DNA of 64,000 bases from assembly GCA_022605405.1 (NCBI GenBank), contig JABYQQ010000020.1, forward strand, positions 620,001 to 684,000, given 5' to 3'. Positions 1 through 11,680 of the stretch are shown one piece after another. A program made the position numbers and the translations under genes. This stretch comes from Earliella scabrosa (Eukaryota > Basidiomycota > Agaricomycetes > Polyporales > Polyporaceae). The notes under the pieces were generated by a model. The model saw nothing but the letters and a program-made list of their open reading frames with translations, searched no databases and was not told the origin of the DNA. How positions within the stretch are numbered: the stretch's first letter is position 1; each line of letters opens with the position of its first letter.

Positions 1-475
1 CGGCCCACGCCTTGTCCTCGTCCTGGAGGTAGCTGAATACGCGGTCTCGGAGCAGAGAGGTCTGGTTGACGAAGTTCTCGCAGGTGATGATGTTCATCGG
101 GCCTGCGTCAGCCTCGCGGCGCGCACAGAGGCCTCTGGCGATCGTCGGGGCGACCTTTTCGAGCACGGCGGGTCCGAGTGCGGTAGTGACGAGGTCAACG
201 GCAGGGTGGGCGAACTCGCGGATGATGTCGTCGGAGGTGGATGGGATGCCGGAGATGTTGTAGACTGGGTAGCGGAACTCCTCCTCGTCGAGGATGTAGA
301 CGGTGTATGGGTCCTGTTCGGTGAGCGCTTGGATGACGTCCTTGTCGACATCGGCAAAGACGATCTCGTAGCCGGACTCGACGAGGAGGATTCCTATGAA
401 CCCGCGCCCGATATTGCCAGCGCCGAAGTGGATCGCTTTGCGTGGCAAGGTATCGATACTGGAAGCGGAACCCAT
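1..475 (-). CDS. Mannitol-1-phosphate 5-dehydrogenase, N-terminal part (gene runs off the left edge)
   Basis: Reading leftwards from the ATG at 475 there is one uninterrupted frame of 158 codons to the window edge. The N-terminus contains KAIHFGAGNIGRGFIG at about residues 12-27. This is the dinucleotide-binding glycine motif characteristic of mannitol-1-phosphate 5-dehydrogenase, which interconverts mannitol 1-phosphate and fructose 6-phosphate with NAD(H). It is followed by VESGYEIVFADVDKDVI, where the acidic residue after the second strand fits NAD preference. A TTALGPAVLEKVAPTIARGL stretch is also typical of the family. The catalytic C-terminal domain lies outside the window, so completeness cannot be judged. 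In fungi the enzyme feeds the cytosolic mannitol pool used for storage and stress tolerance. No intron is seen in the visible part. The start is the first ATG of the frame and gives the expected family N-terminus. Confidence 0.9.
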   Translation of the reverse strand, partial: MGSASSIDTLPRKAIHFGAGNIGRGFIGILLVESGYEIVFADVDKDVIQALTEQDPYTVYILDEEEFRYPVYNISGIPSTSDDIIREFAHPAVDLVTTALGPAVLEKVAPTIARGLCARREADAGPMNIITCENFVNQTSLLRDRVFSYLQDEDKAWA

Positions 476-1035
476 CAGTGCTGACTAGGAACCTTGCGAG
501 TGGTTAGCGTGGAGGCAGGTAGACAACTGCTGTGACTCTCACCTGGGGTCACAGTCGAGTCGACGATAGCATACAGTAATGCTCGTGGTCATGCATTCGA
601 TAGAGGTTATTATATCAACGCATAGCTTCAAGGTTAACGTTACGCATTTGAGTTCTGTCATATAGACGCTGGGATGAGCTTGCTTGATATGACGTCATTA
701 GTGCAGACAATCTCTGTGGGGTGCCACTTCATGAGTGGATGGCGTCTACTTACCTATCAGTGGAGTCAACTTATACGTTTGGGATGCAACGGCCCGGGGT
801 TCTTCGGACCTTACTTAGGTTCGGAACAAACCCCTCGCACGTGAACGGACCTTACTGAGGGTCCCGGTCATCGATCATCCTCGTCGAGCCAGAAACAGCG
901 ATGGGGTATCAGGCGGCCGTGACGCACTGCATCGATCTCTCGGTAAATGGGATGAACAGCTGCTGCTCCATCTTCTGTGCCTATTTTGTTTGTTCGCCGA
1001 GTCGTGAAAGCACCTCACTCACCATCCCCGGTTCA
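476..1035. other. Intergenic, 5' side of the mannitol-phosphate dehydrogenase gene
   Basis: No coding exon was recognised. A GC-rich stretch at about 790-870 carries two similar copies of CGGACCTTACT, but it is too short to call an element. Confidence 0.5.
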
Positions 1036-1536
1036 CTATCGTTGTTCACTCTGCAGACCAAGACAACCATGTTCCCACTCCAAGTCACACATCCTTTGTC
1101 CCGCCGATGTTACTTGCGGAATCTCGAAGTTCCCCCGATAGCCTATCAGCACCGGTCCAGATAGTGAGAGATCGTGTGCATCAATCGGCTGGATAGCACA
1201 GCGTACCTTTGTGACACCTGCAGTTCGTCCCCTCGGCTCGTATGGAACATCCAACGGTGGTAAGTCCTCGTCTTCAAACATCTCAGGTACGTTGTCCAAC
1301 GTAGCCTCGTCCCCTTCTGTCGTCTCACGGCTTTTTGCATCCGGTCGTTTCTCGATGAGCCCGCGAGATCCCGAGCGGCTCAGCCGACGGGACAGAGATC
1401 GGCGAGCTCCAGTCGAGCGTCTGGACTGTGAGCGTGCAATGGCAGGGGATGGTGACCGCGACGGCAAGCGAAGGGAGCCGGCATATGAGAGCGGTCGCGT
1501 GCGCAATGGGAAGTAGGGCTGAGTTGTAGGACTCAT
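1036..1536 (-). CDS. Uncertain hypothetical ORF, Arg/Ser-rich N-terminus
   Basis: An open frame of 166 codons lies just downstream of the five-exon gene on the same strand. The first 60 residues are rich in Arg and Ser (SRSPSPAIARSQSRRSTG), followed by an acidic patch (EMFEDEDLPPLD). The frame stays open upstream of the ATG to about 1600, so the first exon could be longer. I recognise no domain. The composition suits a disordered protein, but the frame may also be chance in GC-rich DNA. It is not part of the neighbouring gene, which has its own in-frame stop at 1649. Confidence 0.3.
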   Translation of the reverse strand: MSPTTQPYFPLRTRPLSYAGSLRLPSRSPSPAIARSQSRRSTGARRSLSRRLSRSGSRGLIEKRPDAKSRETTEGDEATLDNVPEMFEDEDLPPLDVPYEPRGRTAGVTKVRCAIQPIDAHDLSLSGPVLIGYRGNFEIPQVTSAGQRMCDLEWEHGCLGLQSEQR

Positions 1537-1648
1537 CGGCTCAGGGGTTGATGCACGGACTGGAGAGGTGTCGTTAACGGTTAAAATGGCTGCTCCTGCA
1601 CATCAACTGGAGGTTAGCATTGTCAGGGAATGATCGCTGCCGTATCTA

Positions 1649-3012
1649 TTACGCACCAGCTGAATCTTCTAGTGTAGAGATCTTTGGTCGACGCTCGAGT
1701 AGCGCTGCACGAATGTCGCTGGGGAATACCTCGGCGTCCTGACGGATGCCAATTGTGTATTAGGATTGGCGCAGCGGTAGGTGAGCAAGCCTCACTGGAA
1801 AGATTGTCTTGATGTCGCAATCGGAAGCAAGCGCGCACGAGGCATCGCTGTGCTGATGAAGGCGAGAATGAGCAGTTAAGTCACCGTAAGGGTCGTATAG
1901 CATTGCTCACCTCGAGGATATAGTCCAGGAGATCCTCGACGGGCTCGTACCTCTACGGGATATGATTCGCCATAGCTATGGAAACCACGTAGATTTCGCA
2001 CTCACAGCGACCCGCGGTGGGACTTCTTCGACCTGCGCAGTATACTCCAATGATACATCCGCGGGAGATACCTCGCCGATCTCGCTCGACACACTCGAAG
2101 GAGGCGATCTACTGCTCGACCGTTCACCTGCCGCACGGATAACCTTCGGTCCCAGGAATCGCCTCCGTTTGATCTTGTAGTAGTGCAGGAAGACGCACTG
2201 GTCGAACTCGTTCTGCGAGTCCTCGGCTCCGGCTCCGAGACGGGCAACCTTGGGACCCGAGCGATGCTCCATAGACATCGCAGCACTCCTCGAAGCAGAT
2301 ACCGAGAACGTCGCCCTCGCCAGAGGACCAAACTCGCCCCCAAAGAGCAGCGAGCCCTCACGAGCGCGCTGCGTGGCAGCCGCGAGCGCCCACTCCGCGG
2401 TCTTGACGGAGCCGTGGACGAAGATGATGTCCTCCTCTTTGAGGTCGAGCCGGAAGACGTCCTGGGCGAAGCGGTACCAGGTGCGATGGTTCCGTGTGAT
2501 GTATTGGGCGAGGTCCTTGGATGGATGCAGGACGTCACGGTGTGCGGCCTGCTTGAGAATAAGCACCGCTGCTTGCTCGTCTGCGCATTCGAAGCGAAGC
2601 TGTCCAACGAGTGCTGGGCTCGCGATACCGAGACCGCTGAGAACAGTGGAACGTCACCCAGTTTGGACTTAGACGTAAGACCAGTGTAGGAGGCTTACAG
2701 TGAGGCTTCAGCGCCAGTTGCTGTCAAGTTCCTGCTGCAAATGGGTCCGGGGTCGATAGCATGCAAGCGTTGGTGTCGTAGGGCATCCGGGAACACGAAT
2801 GGCTCGTAGCCATCCGGTACTCCGTATTTGTGATGGATCGCGTGCTCCTTGGGCAGAGTTGCGTTGAACAGGCGGTAGAAGCCTCCGTCGAGGATGTATC
2901 CGACATCCCCGATGAGCACTTCTCCGGCAGATGTAGGCTCAGGCTCCCAGAGAGGATAACCGTAACCCCGCTGGAACAGCAGCCTGGTGTAGACGTTGTG
3001 CGCGGTATCCAT
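1649..3012 (-). CDS. Conserved agaricomycete hypothetical protein, five exons, 377 aa
   Basis: Five exons join in frame at consensus sites: 3012-2699, 2636-2006, 1952-1911, 1852-1796 and 1738-1649, giving 378 codons including the stop. The N-terminus (RGYGYPLWEPEP, then IGDVGYILDGGFYRLFNATL, then GVPDGYEPF) is characteristic of a large expanded family of unknown function in mushroom-forming fungi. These proteins often occur in many copies per genome. The middle shows the family's SWYxFA-like segment (TWYRFAQDVFRLDLKEEDII) and a conserved basic YYKIKRRRFLGPKV patch. The end is DAEVFPSDIRAALLERRPKI. No signal peptide, transmembrane helix or catalytic motif is visible. The start is the ATG at 3012, because upstream codons in the same frame lack the conserved look. 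Function unknown; family membership is from memory of similar sequences. Confidence 0.8.
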
Positions 3013-3982
3013 CTGTTCGCTGTTCGATCTGTGACTCCGAGTTCGAGTTCTATGCAATGGCGAGGACTGTGGTGGGTGAGTCAGTTCAAGTAGCTATAGT
3101 AGGTCCGCCCAGCCTGAGCGCGGAGCCATAATAGTACGAGCTGTCAGTTCGAACTGTCAGCTGCGCATGCACATGGTGGAGGAGCGCCGTAAGCTTCACA
3201 GTCGCATGCGTGGCTGCTGCCTGTACATGTGAGTCTCCAGCTCCCAGCTTCCCAGGTATTAGTGAACACGAGACTCGAGGTGGGCAGAGACAGGTAATTG
3301 ACAGACATGTACAGAGACGCACTCAGCGCTTAGAATTTGGAAGGCGCCACGTGGCACTGTGATCTGAGGAGATCTGATCTGGCTCCGCCCTCGAGGAGTC
3401 AGGCTAGTCAGGTACCGCCAGGAACCACAAGTACTCCCTCTTTTCGGCGTGGACCACATTCGCAATCCTCACCCAGCACGACGCCGCAACACACTGCACC
3501 CTAAGTATGGAAACGAAGTTGACCGCTGCGCTCAAAGGACGGCTGCTGCAAGGGCCATGATCTACCACTGTGTGCCAGAGCCTCCATGGACCAGCTCAGA
3601 AACGTCACCAACATCACGATAAGCCTCGTTCGTATGGCCAGATGAATTGCGTAACATGAGCTACTCTGGGTGCGCGACGAGGAAGCAGACAACATAATTA
3701 TCCGAAAAGAAGGTTAGGATCGCTTTCTTCCATTAGTATTCTAGTCATACACCTACAAGTTCTCAGGTGCTCTCATACAGGTACTTCAAGACCTTGAGAG
3801 AGGGCTCACAAGGTTCGAAGCTTTTCTGCAGTCGGCGAGACTATGGATGAGGGCGAAGTTTTGCCAACGATCTCGATAACGTGGTGTTGCTGCGGTAGTC
3901 GCAGGGCCACCATACAAAAGCTTCAATGCGGAGTCGACAGTTTGCTCCTCTTCCTCATCGCCGCACATCCAACACGCTCACC
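3013..3982. other. Intergenic between divergent genes
   Basis: This is the shared upstream region of the minus-strand hypothetical gene and the plus-strand BTB gene. No exon, repeat or clear TATA box was recognised. The open frames here are short and have no family look. Confidence 0.5.
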
Positions 3983-5685
3983 ATGTCTAGCCCCGTAACT
4001 CACACGCCCGCACCCTCTCCCTTCGACAAACCCAGCGCCGACATCATTCTCCGGACGTCCGACCACGTCGACTATCATGTCCACTCCCAGATCCTCATCG
4101 TCGCCTCATCCGTCTTCGAGATGATCCTCTCACTCCCACATACTCCGGAGCCCGACGGTCAGACGACGTCCGGACGTCCGATCATCGCCATCGAGGAGAG
4201 CAGCAAGGTCATCGAGGTGCTCCTCCGCATCGTATATCCGCTCGAGAGAGAGGTGACAAGCCGCACGCTGGGGGAGGTGGAGGGAGCACTCAAAGCGGCA
4301 CTGAAGTATGATGTGGAGCTGGCGATCGCCGTCCTGAAGACTGATTTCCGGACGGCGGCAGCCAATTCGTCTTTAACTTTGGACGCATACGCGGCTGCGT
4401 GTCGTCTAGGGTTGGAAGATCTGGCAAGATACGCTGCAAAATACTCCATCTCCCACGGTGCGATTCTGCGGTCCTCTACGGAATTCCAGAACAGCGAGGG
4501 TGTGAATGCCGGATGCTACTACCGGCTTCGCGAGTATCAACGGTTGAGGGGAAAAGTCGGTTCGGACTTCACCTTCCTTACCCCGCCCTTGCTTCCTCCT
4601 TCGGAGACTCCGCCGGAGAGAGGGGAGGGTGCCTCGGACCGAAATTTTAATCCTCACGACCACCTCCCCCATATGCCATTCCCCGACCTCATATGCCGGT
4701 CTTCAGACGAGCTCGAGTTTCGCGTCCATCGCGGGATTGTCGCAGCAGCCTCTCCGGTCTTCGCTACGATAGTGCAAGAGGCTGTCAGCACGTTCGCCCA
4801 AACTTCCGAGGCCTCTCCACCTCCAGACGATAACACTCCCCTTCCTGTGTTGCAAGTGGACGAGCGCGGCCCAGTCCTTGCAGCGATCCTTCGGATGTGC
4901 TACCCTTCTATGACCAAGCTGTCCGCCTCCCCGGAAGACTTCGCCGACATCTTCTCTGCCACACGCAAGTACGCGATGGACAAGTTCGGCCGGAAGATCC
5001 AGAAGCGGTGGCGCGACGCGGCTCAGAGCGCGCCCTTGCGTTCGTACTTCATCGCTGTCCGTACAGGTTGGCCGGAGGGCGCGGAGGACGCCGCACGTAT
5101 CCTGCTGGATCGCGAACTTGAGGGACTGTACACGCCGGAGATGGAGCATTGTCCACCTCTTGTGTACGACAAGCTCTTGGGGTACCATTCGTCCCTCAAC
5201 ACCTTCGCGCGTGAGAGTGTTGATAACGTATTCATTGAAGACAAAGACGAGATGGCGAGCTACCAGAGGACAGACTTACGCTCGCGCCTATCTTTCAAGG
5301 CAGCTGCGAAGTCATTCCCCGATCCGGACAAACCCCTGTGTAATGTGGATGTGTTGATGGACGTCGTCAGCTTGTTGCCGCAGAGGTTTGGATCCAGAGA
5401 TGGTCCCTTATATAACTCAAAGCCCAGATACTCGTCCACGTCAAAGCCCAAATACTCGTCTACGTCGTCGCTGACGGACGCGTGCGCACTCTTGAGAAAA
5501 ATGACAAAGGGGGCTGCAAGAGGTAAGGATCTTCGATTCATTTATCAGGGTGTCCTGTCCTAACCCGTATTTGAATGGCTTGAAGATTAGGCTGCAGTTA
5601 TGACAGCAACGAGGTTCTCGCCATCTCCAATCTTCTGCGCTCCGTATGTACTGATCCGCACAAGTTCTCATCTCGGCCTTTGTGA
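3983..5685 (+). CDS. BTB/POZ domain protein, copy 1 of 3, two BTB-like modules
   Basis: Exon 1 is 3983-5522 and exon 2 is 5591-5685, joined at GTAAGG/TTAG in phase 1, giving 544 aa. The first BTB fold starts near residue 12: FDKPSADIILRTSDHVDYHV, HSQILIVASSVFEMIL, then IEVLLRIVYP. A second module starts near residue 235: FPDLICRSSDELEFRVHRGI, VAAASPVFATIV, LAAILRMCYP. Both are followed by helical regions ending in the shared APLRSYFIAVRTGWPEGAEDAA motif type. BTB domains mediate dimerisation and Cul3 adaptor binding. These two-module proteins are common and multi-copy in agaricomycetes, with no known individual roles. The start at 3983 was chosen because MSSPVTHTPAPSPFDKP matches the N-termini of the two paralogues at 26.6 and 47.1 kb. 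The C-terminal exon is inferred from the splice sites. Confidence 0.88.
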
Positions 5686-5740
5686 TGGCAATACTGTACC
5701 GGCGGACAGTCAGACAGTATCAAGACTTTCTCATAAGTGA

Positions 5741-7050
5741 TCATTGAGTGTCTTCATGCACCCTGACAGCGGATTCGAGCCACTCCCAAAGCCGCCGACC
5801 AAGCTCGTCGTCGTAGGCCTCAACCCTACACCTTCCAAGACGGGCCCAGGGGATGAGATACTACATCGCATGCTGTTAGCCTCACACGTGAAACGACGGC
5901 ACAGGATGAATACGATTACCTGTCCGTTGTAGTTCAACGACTCCGGCATCGTGCCCGCAAAGAGCTGTGTGAGCGCCCCATACTCGACGGGCCACAGTGC
6001 AAGTGTTCGCTACGCGAGTGACCACTGTGAGCGCATCGCCACAGTCTAACATCAGTGACGGACGTACCATAACCACGCGCGGCACCGGGACGTTGCGGAA
6101 CAGCTCCGTGTCGATGTTCCCGGGGTTGAGGGAGATGGAGATGATGCCCTTGTCGGCGTATCGTTGCGCCACCTGGCGCGCGACAATGACGTTGGCCTGC
6201 GTTGACGACCGTTAGCGGACCAGAAGAGGCGCATATATCCAGTTGTATTGCAGGACACGCGACTCACGAGCTTGCTCTGGTAGTACAGCGTGTCTGGCAA
6301 CAGCCTCTGGCGCGCCGGGCCATCCTTGAACGTCTCGAACTGCAACGAGCCGAAGTATGCGCCGGAGGACGAGGTGGTGATGACGCGCGTGTGGTGGTCC
6401 GGGGAGGACTTCACGCCCGCGATGAGTGCGGGCATGAGGAGTTCGGTGAGGTAGAAGTGGCCGAGGACGTTCGTCCCGAACTGGAGATCGTAGCCGTCCG
6501 CCGTGGTCAGCTTCGTGGGAGGTACCATGACTCCTCTGCAAGTTCGGGAGTTGGGACAAAGTAGCGGGGCGTTTATGCGCGACATATGCGTACTTACGCG
6601 TTGTTGAAGAGGATGTGCAGCTCGGGCTCTTGTGCAAGGAACCGCTCCGCTGCACGCTTGACGGAAGAGAGGTCCGCGAGATTAAGAGGGAGGTAAATCG
6701 CGTCCTTGCCCGTTGCTTGCTTGAGCGTCGCAAGCGCAGCTTCCGCCTTCTCCTGGTTTCGCGCAGCAAGATACACCTTCGCGTTGTGTTCGAGGAGCCT
6801 CTACGGTTGTTGAGATTGGGTGGGCCTGTGTTGTGCAAGAAACGTGCACGCACCTTGATAGTCTCGTACCCTATACCCGTATTCCCGCCTGCGAGGAGTC
6901 AACAGATTGAGAGATGCGCGTGAGGTCGACCTCACCCGTCACAAGCGCGACACGTCCTGTCAGATCAGGTATCTGGTCAACGCTGAATGCAGGTCTTGGC
7001 GGAAAACATTGTGCGATCATTGACCACAGGTTCGAGAGACGATTGCCCAT
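5741..7050 (-). CDS. Short-chain dehydrogenase/reductase (retinol or protochlorophyllide reductase-like)
   Basis: Several exons read in frame from the ATG at 7050 ([20 protein letters not shown]) to a TGA at 5741-5743. Key SDR features appear in order: [19 protein letters not shown] (TGxxxGxG cofactor loop, split by an intron from 6935), [15 protein letters not shown], the LFNNAG motif at an exon junction near 6594, [12 protein letters not shown] (catalytic Ser), YYQSK (the YxxxK pair) and [15 protein letters not shown]. The protein ends [20 protein letters not shown] then [11 protein letters not shown]. This C-terminal exon matches the usual basidiomycete family ending. All catalytic residues are present, so it is probably an active NAD(P)-dependent oxidoreductase of about 320 aa with unknown substrate. 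The N-terminal hydrophobic stretch may aid membrane association. The last exon overlaps nothing and runs tail-to-tail with the BTB gene 55 bases away. Confidence 0.85.
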
Positions 7051-8941
7051 GCTGGATTGCCAAAGACCGGAAGAGAGATGATGTGGAGCAAAAACAGTAA
7101 AATAGTGGAAGAGGGAGAAGGGAGAAGAAGGGACAGGGCATCCGTGGCTTCGTTGCTCGAGACTAGGTTACGAGATTCATATCGCATCATGACAGTGCCA
7201 GTCTGGTGCTAGTCTGACGGGGCGACGGAGCCCTCCGACTGTGACGTGGTGCTCAGACAGCATGGATGCATGGAATGATCAGTGCTGCCAGCTGACATCT
7301 GGCTGAAGAGGTTCGTGTCGGGCACTGGCATTGTGCTAGACCTTACTCGTTTGGCCAGAGAGGATATCAAGGGGGTCACGTAGAGGACACAACTCACGTC
7401 GTTGCGAAGAGGTGGATTGCCACTCAAAACGCCTCTCACCACACCGTCCGCAGCTCAATATTGAGCGGCTCCTCCGCGCCCTCCTATCTTCTACCTCCTC
7501 AAGAAGAGCGTCTCATCCTCCACTCCATGGCCGCAGGACGCGGTATCAAAATTGTGAGATTGTCCGGGTATTACATTGTTATCGGTGTCGAGATGAGGGT
7601 ATTCAGTCTGGCAGGAGTCACTGAGTATGAGAGTCGAGATTATCCTGCTTTCATTGACGATGAGACACGAAGAGGAGGGGGCGGCAAGTTCAACCCTGGG
7701 ATAAACGCCAAGGGCCAACTGGGCGCTCAGACGACTATTACATAATTACGGATGGTCGGCCCGTACAACAACATAGGCCGCAACCGCCTGCTTGCCACTC
7801 TCTGCTCTCTGCCACTAAGTATGGTAGGTTTGCAACCTTGCACCACCTAGTGCTAGTTCACCAGCCTGCGTCACTTCTGGACACCGCGCGATGACCTAAC
7901 TAAACAGCGACTATTTGGATCTAGTTGCGAAATCGCTAGCATGGGTTCGATGTGTAACGCTTTGCTACTAGTCGGACGGTGGCGACGCTCTCTTACCTCA
8001 CGCCCCACTCTGACAGTCCTGTATGCGCCAAGATGATGAGGCGGTATCATAGTGAGCCCTTTGATAGACTGTGACTCCAGACGCTACCCTGACTTCTATC
8101 GTTTATGTAGTATAGGCGAAAGAACTGCTGCACCGCCTTTCCGACTCCGAGGCTGGATGCGGCTCGTCAACAGATAACATCACACACGATGCGATAACAT
8201 CATGCTCTCATGCCCCAAATCTCATGTCATCGCTCCCGCTGATATTGTCATGGCATCCAGTCTTGCTACGCATGCTCCCACGCGATCCTTGCTCGCCCAC
8301 GCTCGTTAGCAGGCTGGCAGCATCGGATGTGCTCTCGTTCGTGGTCTGTGTTGTGTTGTGTTGTCTTCTGATGCCCAGCACCTTGGAGAATCCAGCCAGC
8401 ATGGAGGGAAAAGGGAAATGCCAGAGTAAGTACATATCAGGGCCGCTGTGCTGCGTGTGGAAGCTGATTGTACGTCAACTTCTTTTGGTCAACCCGATGT
8501 GTTCTCCTGGATGTGCCCTGGTGACCACCCGTGGGCCATCATAGCGAGCGAGTACAGATATCAATTACCGAGGAGGCTTGGGAGGTAGCTCTCGTCCGCA
8601 AAGCGGCGAGGACATTTGCTCACGCTCGGCCTCAACCACAAGAGGCTAAGGCCCTTAATCCGGACCTAACTCATGCCCTATTTCACCGTCAATTTCTAGT
8701 TACACATGCGCGGTCGTTCCCTGCTGCCGCTGCCAGCCCACTCCTTGACGCTCTCTTATGTGCTTTTGTGGAAGGGATTAGTGTAGCGGAACGCACACAT
8801 GAACCCGCGATGCTTCAACTACGGCTCTGTCTAGCTGAGGAGACCTGCTCTCTTCGAGAAGGTGGCCGTTCCGAAAATACTATCTGGAGCGACTTTATAG
8901 GCGCATTAATGCAAGATTGGGCTTATGCCAGTTTCTGGCGC
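7051..8941. other. Long intergenic stretch between divergent genes
   Basis: About 1.9 kb with no recognisable exon. The frame that leads into the HET gene is open back to 8531, so an extended N-terminus of that gene cannot be excluded. No repeat or transposon end was seen. Confidence 0.45.
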
Positions 8942-11271
8942 ATGGAACAAACCATGTGGTCACCGATGCCCTGGTCCACGATGTCGAAGCGTATGGGCAT
9001 CCCTCCACCCGATGCTTCATTCGACCGTAAGTCTTGTCTCAGAGAAGTGCGTGGTAACTCACAAACATCACCGCTGCAGGATTTGCTCCGCGCATAACCA
9101 TTCCCAACGACTACGATCAAGACACCGGACCTGGCGCGACCGCCATCCCGCACGATGGGTACTGTCGCTCCGCCACGATCAGCGCCTATGTCTGGATTCG
9201 CCTTCCAACGTGCGCGCGCTCAAGAAAAGAGCACGTCGCACTCTTCCAAAGCGCCTTGACGTTCGGAGTTCTGGAAGCCATCACAGGGCTCAGCATCCCC
9301 GAATCCCAGCTTCTATCCCGTCGATCTGATGGGCCGCTCGTTCTCACCAGTCGACGCATCTCGGAGGTGGTCTCTTACTGGCTATACCACCCCCATGAGT
9401 CTGGCATTATCGGGGACACAGCACCGAAACGGGCATCACACGCGAAATCCATGGTCACCTGGGCGCAGAATGCGATCGAAGAGGAACTCCCAGAGTTCCG
9501 AAAGCAAGCGGCCTTTGGGGACACAGGACTTCCTCCGTCGGACCAGTTGACCGACTTCTGTTTCAGCCTCACAACTCTCTACGAGTGTCTCAAGGCCCTC
9601 GTTGGTCGTTATCCCGGTGCACCAAGCAACACAGGGATCATGATGCGGGTGATCACTTCGTACCTCACGACGATGGCCGGGAAAGGGTGGTGCCCGTCCA
9701 TCTGCAACCAGACCGGGAACTCTCTCTCCGCACTTGCATACGCCGCCACACTCCCCCCACTTCAAACTGGCTCCCCGTTGGCCCATTCGTCTTGCACAAG
9801 TATTCGTTGCGTCGCGCAGGATCTGGATACAACCGCGTACAAGACGCAACACTGTGCGCCTCCTGTTTGTCCCGGTCCATCCTGCCAGTTCCTGCCCCCC
9901 TCCTTCTCCCATGTCTCCGAAGTGCTCTCCTCCGGTCGAATCCCTGTCGTCATTTTTGACGGGGATGCACTCGTGGTCCGCGACGCGCGTGACGGCCCGT
10001 ACATCGCCATATCCCACGTCTGGGCAGACGGCCTAGGAAGCACAACAGAAGTCGGGCTCCCGACCTGTCAGATCGCCCGCATCGCGACCCTCGCTCGTCA
10101 GCTAGTGCCGGACGGCGCGTTCTGGATCGACTCGCTCTGCATCCCAGAGGGTGGAGTCACAAACGGGCAGAGTCTGCGCAAGCACGCGATCCGCCTCATG
10201 GCGGAGACGTACCGCAGTGCGGACAAGGTCGTCGTGTTCGACGCTGGACTGCGCGGACTCTCCCCGCACACTACTCCGACGAAGGAGCTTGTAGTGCGCC
10301 TCGCGACTTCTTCCTGGATGCACCGCGTGTGGACCCTGCAAGAAGGGATGCTCGCGCGCGAGCTCTACTTCGAGTTCTCCGACGGGCTCACGTCTGTCTC
10401 CCGCCTCGACGCGATGCTCCGACCGCCCGCGGAGCTCGTCGAAACGCCGATCGGGACGCTACCCCGAGACCCCTTCTTACACTTCCACGTCCCCGTCTCG
10501 CTCCGCACCTTGCTCGACGGGCAGAAGGCGCGCGACATCACGCCGGCCTTCGGGGACATCATCATGCTGCTCCAGGGGCGCACGACGAGCAAGCCTGCGG
10601 ACGAGACGATCGCCATCGCGGGCCTGGCTGGGATCAACGTGTCGAGACTGCTCGAGGAGGATGACGCGGAAGCTCGCATGCGCGCTTTCTATCTCGAGGT
10701 GAAGACTCTTCCGGACGCGATTCTCATCAGCAACGTCCCGAAGATGCGATGCCCCGGCTTCCGGTGGGCGCCACGCTCTCTATCCATGGTCGAGGCTGTC
10801 GGAGGCCACAGGTCGTATGGCATGGCCCAATGCACGCCTCAGGGACTCACCACGGACGAGAGGTTCACTTTGATACGCCTGCCGCGCTCCGTCGAGGTTC
10901 GCTTGCCGGACGCGAAGCCCAAACCGGTGGGTATCATCACGAACCCGGCCACGGATCTGGTCTGGTTTCTGTCCAACGGCAGCGCGCGTGGGGAGACGCT
11001 CGTTATGAATGGTATTGTCGGGCCTCCAGGGGTGGTAGACCATCTCAAGGAACGCAACCAAAAGTTGGTGCATGTCATGGCGGTCTACATCCCCGGAAAC
11101 GATGGGCAATCGGATGAGGAACCCGTCGTGTGCGAAGCTGTGTGTTCGGGCACGCTCGAGGAGGTGCGCTCGTACAAGACGTCGGACGACCTGTACGAGC
11201 ACCTCGCGAGGACTCTCGGGGAATGTGTGGTTGAGGGAAGCTCTGCTTCGGTGCGGATCACTATGACATAG
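8942..11271 (+). CDS. HET (heterokaryon incompatibility) domain protein
   Basis: Exon 1 (8942-9026) and exon 2 (9080-11271) join at GTAAGT/CTGCAG in phase 1, giving 758 aa. The HET signature lies at about residues 335-450: YIAISHVWADGLGSTTEVGL, GAFWIDSLCIPEG, then RLMAETYRSADKVVVFDAGL and WMHRVWTLQEG. This order (SHVW, D-LCI, A-VVFD, W--RVWT-QE) is the classical HET pattern. In ascomycetes such domains act in non-self recognition and trigger cell death. Basidiomycete copies are numerous and mostly uncharacterised. An unclassified region of over 300 residues precedes the domain, and about 300 residues follow it. No NACHT, ankyrin or transmembrane part is visible. The start is uncertain: 8942 and 8954 are both in frame, and the frame is open to 8531. 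It stands alone, with no partner gene suggesting an allorecognition locus. Confidence 0.85.
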
Positions 11272-11680
11272 TCGTTACACAATACCATACAGATTTCTTC
11301 TGTTCTGACTCCCCAAGAAATGAACCTACAACCATCGTGCGCACGAGGCGGTCCGTGCGCGACCTGCGATGGCGTCTGCAACCCTAAAACAGTGAATGTC
11401 CAATCATTCAAGGTATGAGTCCCAGTGGTGACTGTGAATACGCTGACAAGGAGGGTATCATGATGGGCCGGGAGAATAGGGAGGCGGGAGCGTGGAGTGA
11501 CTAGACAACGTTTGTACATCGATGTCAGGTGGACTCCGATGGGTGAGAGGGGGCGGATCTTGGCTGCGTCGTATGTATTCGCGACCAGCACGTCGAGAAT
11601 CATCGATGGCCACGTATGTCATGCTATTTTCGGGTTTCTCTGCTAATTATTGTACGCCGGTTACTTACCGTACAGCGAAA
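11272..11680. other. Intergenic between convergent genes
   Basis: This holds the 3' flanks of the HET gene and of the membrane protein on the minus strand. No further gene is seen. Confidence 0.5.
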
